A stretch of DNA of 64,000 bases from Lycocorax pyrrhopterus obiensis (Eukaryota > Chordata > Aves > Passeriformes > Paradisaeidae), in assembly GCA_014706295.1 (NCBI GenBank), contig JACSVZ010000007.1, forward strand, positions 58,480,975 to 58,544,974. Reading direction: 5' to 3'. How positions within the stretch are numbered: the stretch's first letter is position 1; each line of letters opens with the position of its first letter. Below are positions 50,693 through 64,000 of this stretch, piece by piece. The position numbers were made by a program, and so were the translations under genes. Under the pieces are notes generated by a model. That model searched no databases and was not told where the DNA came from. It saw only the letters and a list, made by a program, of their open reading frames with translations.

Positions 50693-53600
50693 TTTGGAGG
50701 TAGTTTTGAATTCCAGTATGAGAAGGGTCATTTTCCCCCAGCATTCAGGGCAAATCCACCCCACTGCCTCTGCCTGCAAAAGGTTTCTCTGTAGTGAAAC
50801 TGAATTCATTTATTGCCGCGAAAAAAATTGTTTCCAATTTCTAGAATACCTGATGTTCCTCAGAAACAGAATGGAAAAGCTGTAAAATAAAACCACATAT
50901 CTGAACCTAGCTACTCACAACACTCAAAACAGGAGAGACCCTGGGGAAGGTGGACAGAAAATGGGGGGAAGGTAGGGAGTACACAGACCTGACCGCTCAC
51001 AACCAAAAGGGCTTCTGGCAGCAATTTGTAAGCTGGCTCTAATCTGCTCTCAGCAGTATCTTGCCTCTCTAAGGTAAAATGCTCCCTGAGGCAATTTTCT
51101 GCAGGTGTTCCTAATGCAACTCTTTTCTCCCAAAGAAAAAAAAAGGAAGAAAAAAGGTGTTCTGATGATCTTGTTTATAAAAGCTGCTGCCTGGCAGATC
51201 CCCCAAGAGTAGTCCCGACTGGCATCTTCAAAATAAAAGCTAGTCAGAAAGAGCTCAAGAGAAGAAAGAAAAGTCCTTATTGGGCAGACATCAACCCCCT
51301 GGACTTACATGAGTCTGGCCACGGCAGAATCCCAATGGATCCCAGCTGGAGAGGGTGTCTGGCTCCCTGGGCTGCGGGATGGGCAGAGCCCTGGTGAAGA
51401 GCCACTGCTGGGGACATGTGCTTCCAGCAGGGCTGTTCCCAGACTCACAGCCTGTCCCCTGTCCCCGTGGTGCCCACATCAGGCATGGCTGAGCGGCCGT
51501 GCTGATGAGCTGGGCGAGGTCCCGGAGCAGGAGGCAGCAGCTGTGGAGCTGTGGATAAAAATACGCAGGAGCGCAGCAGAGCCACGAGGGAAACACAAAG
51601 TCTCATGTAACCAGGCTTTGGTTATGTCAGACTCGTCACTGGAGCCAACTGAGTGAGCAACTTCCATCCATCCATCACCCAGGAGACTTGCTTCTCATCT
51701 GCTAAGCCAAGGGGAAACTTCTCTGCCAATTTAAAATGAAGATTTGCAGAGCCAGGCTGCCAGGAAGGGACCTGGGCATTCAGGTCTGCGGGTGCCTCAT
51801 TCCCTGTACGTGCACTTAGTTCCAATGCTGCATGATGGAAAATAAATGTCCAAGTAGCAGCTCCAGAAGGGAGGCTGTGAAATGAGTTGCCAAAGAGAAA
51901 ATGAGGTCTCAGGCTCAATAAGGTTTGCCCAGGTTTACTGCACCAGAAAAGTTGCTTACTCCAAACTTCTTCCGAATGATCGTTCTGTTATTCCCTTGTG
52001 TTTGAACTCTTCCCTTTGTAACTTTCTCTGTAGCCCCTGACATGTTTGCTGTGGAAATAGGATGCTCATCCACTTTCATTCAAATTTCTCCAGAGTTCAT
52101 CAGGACTGTCGCATTTATGGAGGGAAATGGGAGAGCACACAAGTCTCCCACTCTAATTCCCATGTGCTGAGCTGCCTTCCTTCATCTCCCACATTAAGTA
52201 CTCTACTTTACTCTTGAAAGCTTCATTTACAAAGTTGCAATGGGGAAAAAAAGTAATCCAGGAATAATAGCACAGACAATAAACTCTCACCCTTATCAAC
52301 TCAACACTGCCCTTTCTATCGTTGTTTTTTCCAGAACTGTTGTGCTAAAAGCTAGAGCACAATTGGCAGGAATTCAAATACATTTTCAGATGTAGTCAGT
52401 TTTTATTATTATTTGTCAACCACCAGCTAAACTGTAGATATATTCCCTTTATGTCCCACTAAATGTCAAGCTGGTATTTTTAAAACCCAGACAACGTATT
52501 TCACATAAACCTTTACACCATTATTCTAAAGATCAAGCATCCTTTCACCTGGGAGCCATGGCACAGCTGTTCCCCCAGCAATAGGATGTGCTTCCAGCTT
52601 GGCCAAGCAGTGAGATCCCTTTCAGGCATCTCCTGCCCTGGGCCTGGATGAAAGATTGACCCTGACATGTCCCAGTTATACCAAAAAAAAAGGGGCTTCA
52701 TGCTGGTGTGGCTGATTAAATTTGCTCATAGAGCAGCAGCCATGGGATACCTGCCACCTCCCTGATATTTAGCAGGCACCACTCTCACAGCAGTTCTTTA
52801 CGAAACAAGAATTGCTGCAGCATTTGCTGGAGGTAAACTTGGCTGAACAAAGCATGAATGTGCAGGGAGATCAGGATGGAAATAAAACTGCACACAAGCA
52901 GCTACAACTCACACTTTCACTTTGTTCAGTACATTAAGCCTTCCTCAACATTCTCTAGACTTGCAAAAAACAAATATATCTCCCAGTGCTTGAACTTAAA
53001 GTCCAATTGTTCTCCTTCCTGAGCTTCAAGTCTTATTCAAAAGAAATATGAGACTAAAGAGCAGAGGGTATGCAATAGAGTCAGGTCTCTGAGTCAAGAG
53101 CCCCAAAACTAGAAAAGCTTATGAGACAGAGCTCAGGGCAGTGCACTCTTGCCAAGGCGAGAATATCTGAGTGAAACATCTCTGGCACAACTTCCTGAGG
53201 TCAGCCAGTGTCTCTCAGTACTCCACTCCTCTGGGCTAACTGGAAGGAATGTGCCTGTGCTAGATAGGCGTGAGGACAGAAATATTTGCACAACACATTT
53301 CTGCCCAAGTCATACTCACTTGCTGTCTGCTGACAGGTACAGATGGCAAGGTCCCAAACTCCAGAGGAGGAGAAAACTGTCTTAGCAGAACCAGTGATTC
53401 AATTAAACACGTGTCTGGACACCACAGCATTTCCTCATTAAAATTTCTATGAAGCAGCACAGATCAAGTGCCTGAAACCACACTTGAAAACTGCTGAAAA
53501 GAGGCTGTGAGCCATTAGCCACAAACAAAAGGATGAGCTCACCTAGAGCCCAAAATATCAACAAAATCCACATGGCCACTAAGCCTGTAGTAGAGAAATC

Positions 53601-56600
53601 TGACCTGGCTCGCTAAAGTATGCAAATAGAGAAGCTGTAGATTATAAAGCAGTAATTTGATCAAACCATTTCCCTGTGGCTATTCCAGTATGTGCTGCTT
53701 GATGGCCAGGCTCCTACAGTCCTGTGCTCCTGCACAATTCACAAATGGGTTTTTGGATCCAATTCTTTCACCCCAAGCTTGGACCCCCTGGCTCACTTAT
53801 TCCAGTCAAACAGTTTCCCACTAATTTAACAACCTCTGAAGCGGATCTGGGAGGTCCAGTTCACAACAATTTGCAGAAGTTTCAGGAGAACCCCAGGGTC
53901 TCTGTTGCAACCTACATTTATTCTGTGGGTGGGAAGAAGGAAAACCTGGAAGAGCACTTGGTTTAGTGGGATGCCCAGGAATTACAAATGAGCAGGCAAA
54001 TCAACCCCTAAAAACAAAGCAAGCAGACAAGCCAACTCAAACTCCACATGAGGGGGATTTCCAAAGAAAAAAAAATCTTTGTATACAAGAAGGGTGGTTG
54101 AAGTCTGCTTATAGACCTGAAAATCAGTAGCAAGGATTTTGACTTTCTAATTAAAGCTTGGTGATTTTTTCTAATATATAAAAGGAAAATCCAGCATTGA
54201 AAGAGATTGTTGACAGAAATGCAACCAAAACCATCACAGTTGCAAAGGAGATGAAGGAAGGTTGGAATTCCACAGAAAAATGGCAGGTTTTGCTCAGAAA
54301 TTGAGAAAGAAATGATCAGTGTTCTTCACCTTGCAACTGAGTCCACAAACTGCTGAGTCAACATCAATCTACACAGAGACATTGTGGGCTACACGAGACC
54401 AGCTTGCAAGCAAGGGTATGGACAAGAGCAGATCTAAATCTCCAAAAATGCAAGCAGAGTCACAGGCAATGGCTCTATCCAGAGAAGGACCACAAAGAGG
54501 AACACAAATATTGAGTCAGCACACGGGCTGAGGCGAGGTAGCTGGACAGATGTGACAGACCTGGAACACAGGCAAAAGCCACCACTCCACCATGGAAAGT
54601 GACACGAGAGGCAGAGAGGGAAATACCCACCTAACAGCTGCTTGACAGAGACGAGGGAGACAGAACCAAATACCCCAGGAAGGAAAAATTAAAAAAAAGA
54701 GGAACCAGCAAACAGCAACATGGGCACAGATTGGGAACACTACCAAACAAGAGGAAAATGCCTCCAGAGAGACTTCAGCTAATTACAACATTTGCCACGT
54801 ACAAACACTACAGCCTAATCCCAGCCACACTGATAAGCAGCAGTATCAGCCTGGAGGAAAAGGGCCAGCTGCTCACCATACACAGTGAAACCGTTTGGAG
54901 ATGCATGAGAAAGCACAGGCGGCCAAGAAGGAGCTCAAAGTACCAGGAATGTTATTGTAAAACCTTGACATGGCACACGCACTGTCATCTGTCCGTGCTC
55001 AGCACTCGTCAATGGCAGCCAGGGATCTGCCTGGAGCACACCCTGGAGTGCTGGGGAAAGGAGGATGCCAGCCCAGCCCAGCTCCAGCCTGCTCTGAAAT
55101 GAGACAGGAGAGGGGGAGGGAAATGAATACCTTAACAATGGATTTTGGAAGAATGATCCTCAAAAACTTTCAGGACCTCTGAAGAGAAACTCAGATGCAT
55201 TGGGGAATGCTCATGCCCCACAAAACCCAGGGAGTCCTCACTTTAAAGAGATCAACTGCGCTTCCAGAGCTGGTGCAACTCCACTTATATTGAGCTGGTG
55301 CAATATAATTATCTGACAGCACTGAGAATAAAATAAAACAGTGAAAAGATAGCCACGAGACTAACAGTGCAGAAAAATGTGCAGAGTGGATTCACCACCA
55401 GTTGCATAGGTAGTTCAGTTCAGGATTTGACTGGAGGGCAAAAAAAGGTTGTGTTTTCAGTGTTAGCAACATGCTTCAGGTCATTGAAGTGACAAAAAGT
55501 CAAAAGTCTTTTAGAGAAAGCCAGGCAAAGCAGGCAGCTTCAACAATACAGGCACCAAGGACCATAAACAACCAACAGAGAAGAGGTGAGTGTATTTGGG
55601 ATCCACATATCAACCATCTGTGGGAAGCAATGGAAAAAATGAGCAGAGGATCTCCAGGGTGGTGAGAAAAGAAACTAAAAGAAAGTTTGGGTACATTAAG
55701 AGGCAGCCTACATAATTGCCCACAGCAATTTAGTTTATTTAATTAAGTGTATTAACACTGGTAAGTAAGAGATTTGAACATTTGTTACAAGAAAGGGAAC
55801 AGATGTGATTTTCTGGAGCATCAGAAAAACTCAGCATCAACCAAACAAGAAAAGTACAGTTTGCTTACCCCCTTCCTGCAGAAAAATGAAGTCAGAATGG
55901 GGCTCAGAGGACCAGCAGGGAGCTCATAAATAGGCCTGGCTGGAGAAAAAGAAAAAAAATCACCTCTCATGTCATTCTTGGTGAGGATGTCAGCAGTGGC
56001 TTTGCTGCCCTTGGGACAGTGCCACAGCCTCCAACTGCATCCCTGCACTGCCCTTTGCTTCAAAACACCCCAGCACAAACCACACTAACTTAAATGAGTT
56101 TGGCTATGCAGGATGAGTAAGTGTTTGCAGATGTTTTTTCTGCTTTAATTTTATCTTATTTCACAGTGCATCTTCAATTCAAAGCTCTTAATAGATGCCA
56201 GTCAAGATCACTGAATGGCTATTAACTACTGCAGCTTGGCAAATGAGAACCTCAACTCAAAAGTCAGGTTCTGCATTTCAGCAGTGTCAAACTTCAGAAG
56301 TCATCGAGATCAAAATTAAGAGCTTTGAAAAGAAAACACTTTTAAACACTAAAAAATAAGTTTAAACTCTATTGCTTAGCCAATCAGTTTTCAAGGTATT
56401 TAAATCCAAGGAAAGATGACAGATTTGAGTTAATTTTTAATACTATGGTCAAACTACTGAGTGTAATTAGTTAAAGAAGCTACAGAACTTAGTTTTTAAA
56501 TTACCACTTCAGGTAGCTAAGTAAAGGAATTTTTATTATGTTTCAGAGCTTATAATAATCGAAGTTTACAGTAAGTCCACAGAGTTCAATAGAATTAACT

Positions 56601-56895
56601 GGCTGTAAATCTCAGAGCATAAAACTGGCTTGCAGAGTAGCATGCAAGTGATTCCCAGACTCTCTGCAAGGTGCCAGCCATGGAGAGAGCTGATTAGTCA
56701 GCCTTTGATTAATTGCCTGTTATATTAGAGCCAGGGTCAATCTACTCAGTTAGGTGAAGGTCTGGTGGAGATCAGACATGTAAATCAAAACCTGCAGCAA
56801 AGGTTTCAGCACAAGAGGAGAACGTTCCAGAAACTTTTCTTCTCTGCAAGGACCTGTGTCCCCCAGGCAGCTGGCTCTCCAACCACAGCTGTGGA

Positions 56896-57180
56896 TCATG
56901 GAATCCCAGACTGGTTTGGGTTTGAAGGGACAGTAAAGATCATCCCATTCCAACCCCTTCCATGGGCAGGGACACCTTCCACTAGACCAGGCTGATCAAA
57001 AATCCATCCAGCCTTGAACACTTCCAGGGATGGGACAGCCACAGCTTCTCTGGGCAGCCTGTGCCAGGGCCTCACACCCTCACAGGGAAGAATTTCTTCC
57101 TAACATCTAATCTAAACCTCCTCTCTTTCAGTTTGAAGCCATTCCCCCCTCGTCCTGTCACTACATCCAAGGCTGCACCC
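56896..57180 (-). repeat. CR1 LINE 3' fragment
   Basis: Reverse complement of a CR1 3' end: CCATGGGCAGGGACACCTTC, CACTAGACCAGGCTGATCAA, CTTGAACACTTCCAGGGATG, GAAGAATTTCTTCCTAACAT, then CCTCGTCCTGTCACTACAT. Divergence is moderate, and the left edge GGAATCCCAGACTGGTTTGG is the 3' terminus region. Confidence 0.93.
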
Positions 57181-59098
57181 GCCGCGGTGCCACCTCCAAA
57201 CGCACAAGGCTGGAGCTGCTGTGGGATAGGAGGGACTCACATAAGGAGGGACACAGCAAGAAGGGGCTCAGTGGAAGACAAAACCCAGGGGGAAGCTGTA
57301 AATCCCTGAATATGAGAAGCAGGAGAACGTCAGGGGAAATGGTGCAGTGTGTTGCAAAGGCACAGATTAAGATTAGTTTAAAACCTACCAGATTGTGACA
57401 CTGACCACAGGGTGACTGGGTGTGGAGACAGAAATAAGGAATGATTTGAAACTACAGTTATGCCACAGAGACTTGGAAACTGTCTTGACAGGGTGCTGAA
57501 AACACTGTATTTTTAGACATTATAAATAACTAGCTAAAAACCTGTATTAGAAGAGCAGCTCGTCCCCAGAGACACATGAAAATGGCCATTCTTCAACATC
57601 TTATAGAAGAAAAAAGAAGCCCACAGAAATCTAAGCAATAAACCTGGATTTGAAAAAGGAGAATTACATCAAAATCAGTGTAGCGCTACAAAGAAATAGG
57701 TGGAAAGGCAGAAATACTTCAGGAGACCATATACAGGTACTACAGGAAAGCATCAGGATACTTATTAATTCAAAATATTTTAAAAGGACAAAAAAAAATC
57801 AATTTGTTGATTGGGATTGAATGGTAACTTAAGGCAGTTACTGGTAGTAAAGCCAAAAATGGGGAAATAACTATCTCTCAGAATGTGAACATCATGTTCA
57901 GAGGAGGAAAAGAAAAACAGATTGTGAACTTCTGTCAAGCTCAATGTGGAATCATAGCAGGGCAGACCAAAAAACAACTGTGGTCAGCAACTTTCTAATG
58001 GCATAAAAATTTATTTACAACTCCTTTTCAAGTGTTGCAGAAATAGGATGCCTTTCTGAGAGCTGGTGGGGTTACTGATGATGAAAGTGTACAAGGAGCG
58101 CTCATGATGATAAGCCTAGAGCATGAAAATCAGATTTTGCACCAGTGTTGCCTGCAGAGAAGCTGAAGGACATAATTCAGGACAATTTTCACCCAGAAAA
58201 AGGATCTCGGTGGCTGCCCAAATAGTTCCTTGAAAATAGCTCAGTCTTCAGGAACAAGGCAAATGAAGAAATACTAGGAAAACTAGTAAGACCACAAAAA
58301 GTATTGCCATTACAAATTCATCCTGTTCCCCTTTCTTCACTACAGTGTAGAAGTCTTAAAAGACTTCCTAAGAGACTTAAAAGACTTAATAGCACCATCA
58401 CATAATAGCACCATGCTGATAGAGGCAGCTTGGGTATTGAGGGGTCTGCAAGAGCTTGTGCTCAAGGAAAAAACTTAATTTTGTCAAATAAAGAGGTAAT
58501 TATGGGATCAGAGCAGATGGAGGGGTAATAAAATGGGGGTAATAAGTGTTACGGATGTGGCAAATAAGGAATGAATTGTAACTGCACCTTTCTAGAAAAC
58601 AACTAGAGGGCACACAACAAAATGAGCAAGTATGAGGCACAAATGACAGTGCACAGAAATAACATTTCATGCAACACAAGACTATGGAACCCACTGCTGC
58701 AGGTGTTGAAGGGCCTGGAAGCATAAATATTTCAAAAACCAAAGGGATAAATGGGTTCATCACAGGCCATCAAACATAACCTCTGGGTTAGGAAGTCCCC
58801 AAGCTGCTGATTGTCAGAAACTCGGAACACAAAGCCAGACTCTGCTCTTAAGTGTTCTCCCCAGGTACTTGCTACCAGCCACCATCAGGGACCTTTGCTT
58901 TGACACAGCACAACCACTCTTCTGGCGCTGCGTCACAGATTTCTTCCTTGTTTAACTTTTAAAATTATTTTTAAATTTGAAAACAATCTTGAACCCTTAA
59001 GATTGCAAGCTGTTAACAAACTATGAAAAATGAACTGCTTGGTTTGCAGCTTTCACTCAGTAAATCAAAGAAAAAATAACCTTCTCCAGCAGCTTTAC

Positions 59099-59165
59099 CT
59101 GTCAAACAAACCTTTCTGATCGTTTGCTTTAGGCTCAGGGGCAGCAGTCCCAGCAGGAATGGTAT
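59099..59165 (-). other. Exon-like segment of unknown gene (speculative)
   Basis: A 67-base minus-strand segment between TAGCTTTCAG and a GACAG|GTAAAG donor. In one frame it reads TIPAGTAAPEPKANDQKGLF, which looks protein-like. The phases are 1 in and 2 out, so it does not fit next to any SYT16 exon found here. I do not recognise a family. Confidence 0.12.
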
Positions 59166-59444
59166 CTGAAAGCTAACTCCCACTGCTAATCACCCAGCAA
59201 CTAACAGACTACCACAGGCGTGCTGTGTACACAGCAGTCAGGACCAGTCCCTGGTCCTGCAACTCAGTTGTACGAGATTATCACAGATATTGCACAATCC
59301 AGATCACTCCTAAACTAGGGTGAGGCATTAATCTGGAACGTTATCTTTGTTCATGCTGCTTTTCCTGAGGTGCTCTCAGTTTATTCCAAGCAGCACAGGG
59401 ACAGGTCACCTCTCTGGTAATGGATCCTCTGCCAGGAGGGTACA

Positions 59445-59920
59445 GCAGGTTCTGGGCTCCTCAGTACAGGAGAGACAAGGAGCTCCTGGGGTGGTTCAAG
59501 CAGAGGCTATGAGGATGATTAAGGATCTGGAGTTCTCTCTTATGAGGAAAGGCTGAGGGAGCTGGGCCTGTTCAGATCAAGAAGAGACAACTGACAGGAC
59601 CTCATCGCTGCATTCAAATATCTTTAGGGTGGGTGTCAAGAGCATGGGCTAGGCTCTTCTCAGTGCCAAGCAACAGGACAGAGGCAATGGGCAGAGCTGG
59701 AGTTCCACCTGAACATGAGGAAGAACTTCTTTACTGTGCAGTGACTGAGTGCTAGAATAGGTTGCTCAGAGAATGTGTGGAGTCTCCCCCACTGGAGATA
59801 TTCCAGAACCATCTGGATACAATCCCGTGCCATGTGCTTTGGGATGACCCTGCTTGAACAGGAAGGGGGGACCGGATAATCCACTGAGGTCCCTTACAAC
59901 CTGACCCATTCGGTGCTTCC
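59445..59920 (+). repeat. CR1 LINE 3' fragment
   Basis: Sense-strand CR1 3' end: GGCTGAGGGAGCTGGGCCTG, CATTCAAATATCTTTAGGGT, AACATGAGGAAGAACTTCTT, CACTGGAGATATTCCAGAAC, and a mutated terminus CCCATTCGGTGCTT in place of the usual ATTCTGTGATTCT. Confidence 0.92.
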
Positions 59921-60233
59921 ATCTCCCAGGACACCAGAATCCTCTCCTCCAGCCTGGAGTCTCCTCCGTCCCAAGGAGAAACTCTTGCAAGTGGCTGTTC
60001 TCCTGGCCAGCTAACGTCACTCCAGCACTGGCAAAACAACACCCTTCTTTCAGCCCCCACCACGTGCATGTGAGCAGTGGGACATGCAGGAGACACAGAG
60101 AGTTTCATGGATGGGCTTTGCTGCCTGATGGAGAGGTCTGGGAACCAGCACACAGAGCCCCAGCTCAGCCCTGCCCCACTGGCTGTTACTTGCCCTGATG
60201 GGCATGGAAACCACAGGAGCCTGAGTCCATCTT

Positions 60234-60282
60234 CGATGATCCTCGTGGGTCTCTTCCAACTCTTGTTATTCTATGATTCTGT
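60234..60282 (+). repeat. Short CR1 3' terminus
   Basis: GATGATCCTCGTGGGTCTCT followed by TCCAACTCTTGTTATTCTAT and GATTCT is the last 50 bases of a CR1 element. It is 310 bases beyond the end of the previous CR1 and is a separate insertion or a relic. Confidence 0.85.
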
Positions 60283-62245
60283 CTGAGGCAGAAACCAGCC
60301 CAAGAATAACCATTACATTTTGGGGAAAGGGAGGCTGAAAAACATCTGATTGCTTTTTGAATGAAAAACACCCAACTTGGAGAGAAAGTCTTCATGTCAG
60401 CCTAGACTCCCTTGACCTTTCTGGCACAAGTAGGGAAACACAGCCAAGCAGCGAAAAACGAGATGGGGAGGGGGGATGAGGAAGGAAGGAAAAGGGGTGA
60501 GAAGGTAAACTAGAAAAAGAAAAAGCAATTGGCAATGTATTCCCCCTCAACTGGTGACAACAGTTCGGCTTCCAACTTCTAAATGAGAATTTCTCCCAGA
60601 AAAATGACAATATCTTTTTATTTATCTTTTTCTTTTGTGCTGCCAAGCTTGGCTGCCAACAAAATAAGTTTTGAATAAAAATGTTTTGACCATCTTTGCC
60701 TGAAGCACTCAATTAGTGGTGAAGGGCAGAGCAGGAATTGGTGGAGGGAAAGAAAAGAGGCCAGCAGCTGGGCAGCAAACAAAGCCAGGCTGACAGAGAA
60801 GCTGGCAGCACTCTGGCCACCAGGCACCTGACAAATCTGTGTTCAGGTTAAAAAATCCAGCCCTTTATCTCAAGCAAGGCTTATCCTTCGAAGGATGTCC
60901 TGTACCATCTTCTCCATAGGACTCCCCCCAGGCTGCTGAGACCCCTCAGACCCCTCTGGGTGCCCCGGTGAGGTCTGCAGGGCCTGGATTTAGCAATAGG
61001 GATGGACAGCACTGAAAATAAATCAGGAGGCTCCTTAGGAACCAGTCATCACAATGACAGTCACCAGGCTGGCTTAATATGACTCCAACCATGCTTCATG
61101 CACTCGAGTAACAGCTCAGATATAGCAGTAGGTCAGTCTCTTTTCAGTCCTCAGATTCACCCTCTTTCTAATTCTCTCTTTTATTATACAGTAGTACATC
61201 TCTTAGGCATCTCTAACTCAATGCTCCGTTTGTTGGCTGCCTGACAGGTCTCAAAAAAGCACATCTTTCCACTTCCAGAGCAATTCTGTTTAATCTTGTA
61301 TGAAGAAGGTGTATTGCTTAAGTAACTTTTTCCACCCCTCCTTTTCTGCAGGAAAAAGGGAAGAAGTTGGAAAGAAGAATGACAGAAATGTTTCAACCTA
61401 AACGGGAGCAATTTGCATGCAAATCAGCTTTTTCAGGTGCCACAAAAGATGTGGGTGCCCTGACAATCTGAAGGGAAGGAATAAAAGGAAGGGTGAATTT
61501 GACACAAACATTGTCAGTGATGAACCCGAAACTTTTAGTTTCCTCACTGGGGCAAAGTGTCCTGGAGAGAGAGTTTCTTCCATAATACCTACATATTTAT
61601 TTTCGTTCTCATTGGCACTACCATTGTAAGAAGAAAAACCTATTTCTTCTCGTATTTATACACCTTCTCAAAACTCCTTGCATGCAAGAGCTACAAATGT
61701 AGTCAACATGAGAGTAGGTGCAACTAGAGGCAAACCCAAGTGGGAAGTGGTTTCATAGCAGACCTTGATGAGAAAATGAGTTATACAATCAATAAAGTAG
61801 CACCAGACTGCAGAGGAAGAGAGAATCATATGATACACTAAACGGCACCCAGGCATTATCACCAGTAAATCACAAAACTGCAGGGGGTAGCAGGGGAACA
61901 ACAGGGGTGCTGAAGCTGCTGAACACAGAGGAGATGCAGGAAAGACAGCCACCAGCACTTCAGCTCAACCAGCTCCTCCCAAGGGTGTTTGTCCCGACAG
62001 GCAGCATTTGTTATCCGTACAGAAAAATCTTTATGCTCCAGAGCTTGCACTGCTTGCTCTAAGTAGGGGGTTTTGTGCCCCTCAAAGAGACACCTTTCAG
62101 AGACTGATTCCCATAGGCATTTACATTTTTCTGGCAGCACTGAAGTAATCTTTTGGGGAACCTGAAGGCACCAAGCCCTGTGGCAAGGGATGCCACAGCA
62201 CTGCACATTTGGGACCACTGTACCACACCACAAAGCAGCAATGTA

Positions 62246-62745
62246 GTCATACAATCATAGACTGGGTTAGGTGGGAAGGGAACTTACAGATCATCTTGTT
62301 CAAAACCCCCCGCCATGGGCAGGGAATCTTTCACTAGACCAGGTTACTCAGAGCCCCACCCAGCCTGGTCTTGAACACTTCCAGGGATGAGAAGTCCACC
62401 ACTGCTCTTGGAAACCTGTGTCGGTGCCTCACCACACACAGAGTAAAAATTTCCTAATTACATCTATTCTAAACCCACCCTCTTCTCTTAAAATCCATCC
62501 CCCCTTGTCCTGCGACCCATGCCCTTGTGAAAATTCCCTCTCCAGCTCTCTTGGAGCCCCTTCAGGTACTGGAAGGGCTTCAAAGGTCTCCCTGGAGCCT
62601 TCTCTTCTCCAAACTGAACAGCCCCAACTGTCTCAGCCTGTCTTCACAGGAGAGGTGATCAACTTTGTAGCTACCTCTGGGCTTCTTCCAACAGGTCAAC
62701 GCCTTTCTTGTGTTAATTCAAACCAGATCTGCAGCACTGCCAGAC
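62246..62745 (-). repeat. CR1 LINE 3' fragment, about 500 bases
   Basis: Reverse complement of CR1: CATAGACTGGGTTAGGTGGG, CGCCATGGGCAGGGAATCTT, CTTGAACACTTCCAGGGATG, CCCTTCAGGTACTGGAAGGG, TCTCAGCCTGTCTTCACAGG. It is the longest antisense copy in the window and carries small indels. Confidence 0.93.
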
Positions 62746-63495
62746 ACAGGCAGACAACATTTTCACTAAAGCCTTGACATCAAATTGAACAGTTTTTATA
62801 CCTGAAAACACAGACAGACCAACAAAAGAAAACTCCCTGGCTTTGCCTTCCCATGGATTCTGCACAACAGACCTGTCATACCAGGACACCAGCAATCAGG
62901 TTAGGAAACATGCCACAGCTGCCCGTTCCTAACACAGACACACACCTGGTCTTGGAAAACTTTTACTGAGCACGTGTTTTGCAAGTGTTCATTTTTCCAG
63001 GCTCTACTTCCATGTTCCCGGTATTGTAATGCGATTTACCATCACTGCTCTTACAAAAGAATTGCACCCTTTCTAAAATAAACCGGGGCTGTGTGACAGA
63101 TATAAACCAGCAAAATGCATCAGAGCAATTAGTGGTTCTGCTGCCTTTATGGCTCTGATTGGAATTCTGATCTCCAGTGAGAAAATACAGTGGCTCTGCA
63201 TACGGGCTCCATCTGCCGGCACGCCGCTCTCCTGGCTCTGCTCAGAACATAGTAAACTGAAACAAAACCTACACAGCCATCAATTACATTTTCTTCCCTC
63301 AGCCTATGAATTTCAATAAATACACCATCTGTTCATCTTCTGTGTGGGAGTTCAGTCATCTTCTTGGCAGCAATATTATTCTAGAGCAATTACCTGTGTC
63401 TTTATCACCTATCATTGTGCTTCATCATCTTTTCATCATGTGTAAAAACCAACCACTTTATTACTACAATTTCTGTAGGCAGCCTGGTCCTGTTA

Positions 63496-63509
63496 GTTAC
63501 CATGGAGAT
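63496..63509. promoter_or_regulatory. RFX X-box-like site
   Basis: GTTACCATGGAGAT, an accepted variant of the left X-box half with a weak right half. Confidence 0.25.
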
Positions 63510-64000
63510 GATCTGTCAAAAGAAGTCTACATTTAAAGAAGTAAAAGCTGTGAAAAGGAGGAGGAGAGAAACACAAAGAGCCTGAAATGAACTTGTTTCT
63601 CTAAGTCAGAGTTTAAACACAAAAGGCACATCTCAGGCAGCAACGCTGAGATGCCACTAACAACCTAGTTAGGAATCCATCAACCTGCCAATAAAGAGGA
63701 TGAGTCAATGGCTCACAAGAATTACAATATGTGCAGAGGTCCGAGACTTGGCTTTAATCCCTCAGCCCAGTCCCATGACCCGCTCTTAGGAAGGCTGATT
63801 TCTTGTTACGATAAATCAGAAGATAAAGCCGGGGGAGGGAGGACAGGCTGGGACCACAGGCAGGCGGCAGTGGCGATTCCCCCCGGCAGTCACAGGCACG
63901 ACAGTGACTCTTCCATCAGCTGCGCTACAGTTTATACCCCTTCCTGAACATCTCTTGGAATTAATCTCTTTCTTTCCCGACTTCACTCTGGTTTTGCCCC

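Larger units (their letters stand above)
37433..64000 (-). other. Upstream or first-intron region of SYT16
   Basis: This is 26.6 kb with no supported exon. It holds CR1 fragments (38937-39066, 56896-57180, 59445-59920, 60234-60282, 62246-62745), a 19-base tandem repeat (48837-48874), short CTG and GA runs (47584-47599, 48122-48137), possible RFX sites (45317, 46749, 63496) and a candidate first coding exon (50638-50692). A slightly CpG-richer patch lies at 63780-63910. In mammals SNAPC1 lies upstream of SYT16; nothing of it is recognisable here. Confidence 0.7.

Noticed and set aside
59597..60259. Frames of 70-130 codons on the minus strand
   Set aside because: They run through CR1 sequence and the gap between two CR1 pieces; no protein family is seen.
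63780..63910. CpG-richer patch that might be a promoter
   Set aside because: It is too short and weak for a CpG island, and no first exon with a suitable phase is visible beside it.

Overview
The window looks like a piece of a bird nuclear genome. Genes are sparse, exons are short and bounded by GT-AG splice sites, and the interspersed repeats are mostly CR1-type LINEs. Several CR1 copies end in the avian-style ATTCTGTGATTCT or CTATGATTCT terminus. Two retroviral-type LTRs and a few microsatellites complete the repeat set. The species cannot be read from the sequence.

One gene can be supported: synaptotagmin-16 (SYT16), on the minus strand, running from right to left and leaving the window at the left edge. 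Reading 5'->3' on the minus strand, the exons are: a membrane-anchor exon (37253-37432); the N-terminal cytosolic exon starting around MASEAAQNFLQPLSSW (25047-25610); a linker exon (5612-5868); the exon with the whole C2A domain (1301-1744); and an exon with the C2A-C2B linker and the start of C2B (49-238). All junction phases agree (1, 1, 0, 0, with phase 1 at the exit). The rest of C2B and the 3' UTR lie left of base 1. The coding sequence from the ATG at 25602 gives 482 complete codons in the window.

The most interesting point is the exon at 37253-37432. It is 180 bases, phase 1-1, has a strong polypyrimidine tract and a GTAAGT donor, and encodes a segment closely resembling the transmembrane N-terminus I recall for SYT14 (SPEAVGFLSAVG.., INKKFC). 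The mammalian SYT16 I know starts later and is described as lacking a membrane anchor. This bird locus may therefore make a membrane-anchored SYT16 as well as a soluble form. The anchor is less hydrophobic than in SYT14: it has Gly-Gly, Pro and His in its core.

Layout: 1-1744 holds the two 3'-most exons in the window. 1745-5611 is an intron without recognisable repeats. 5612-5868 is the linker exon. 5869-25046 is a 19 kb intron with an internally deleted CR1 (7195-7945), a TA microsatellite, a possible intronic promoter (12977) and possible conserved elements. 25047-25610 is the N-terminal exon. 25611-37252 is an intron with two LTRs of different types (about 27390-27990 and 28699-28924) and a candidate conserved element (35640-35905). 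37253-37432 is the anchor exon. 37433-64000 is upstream or first-intron sequence with several CR1 fragments, possible RFX X-boxes and a candidate first coding exon (50638-50692). No CpG-island promoter was recognised, so the first exon of SYT16 is either the weak candidate given or outside the window.
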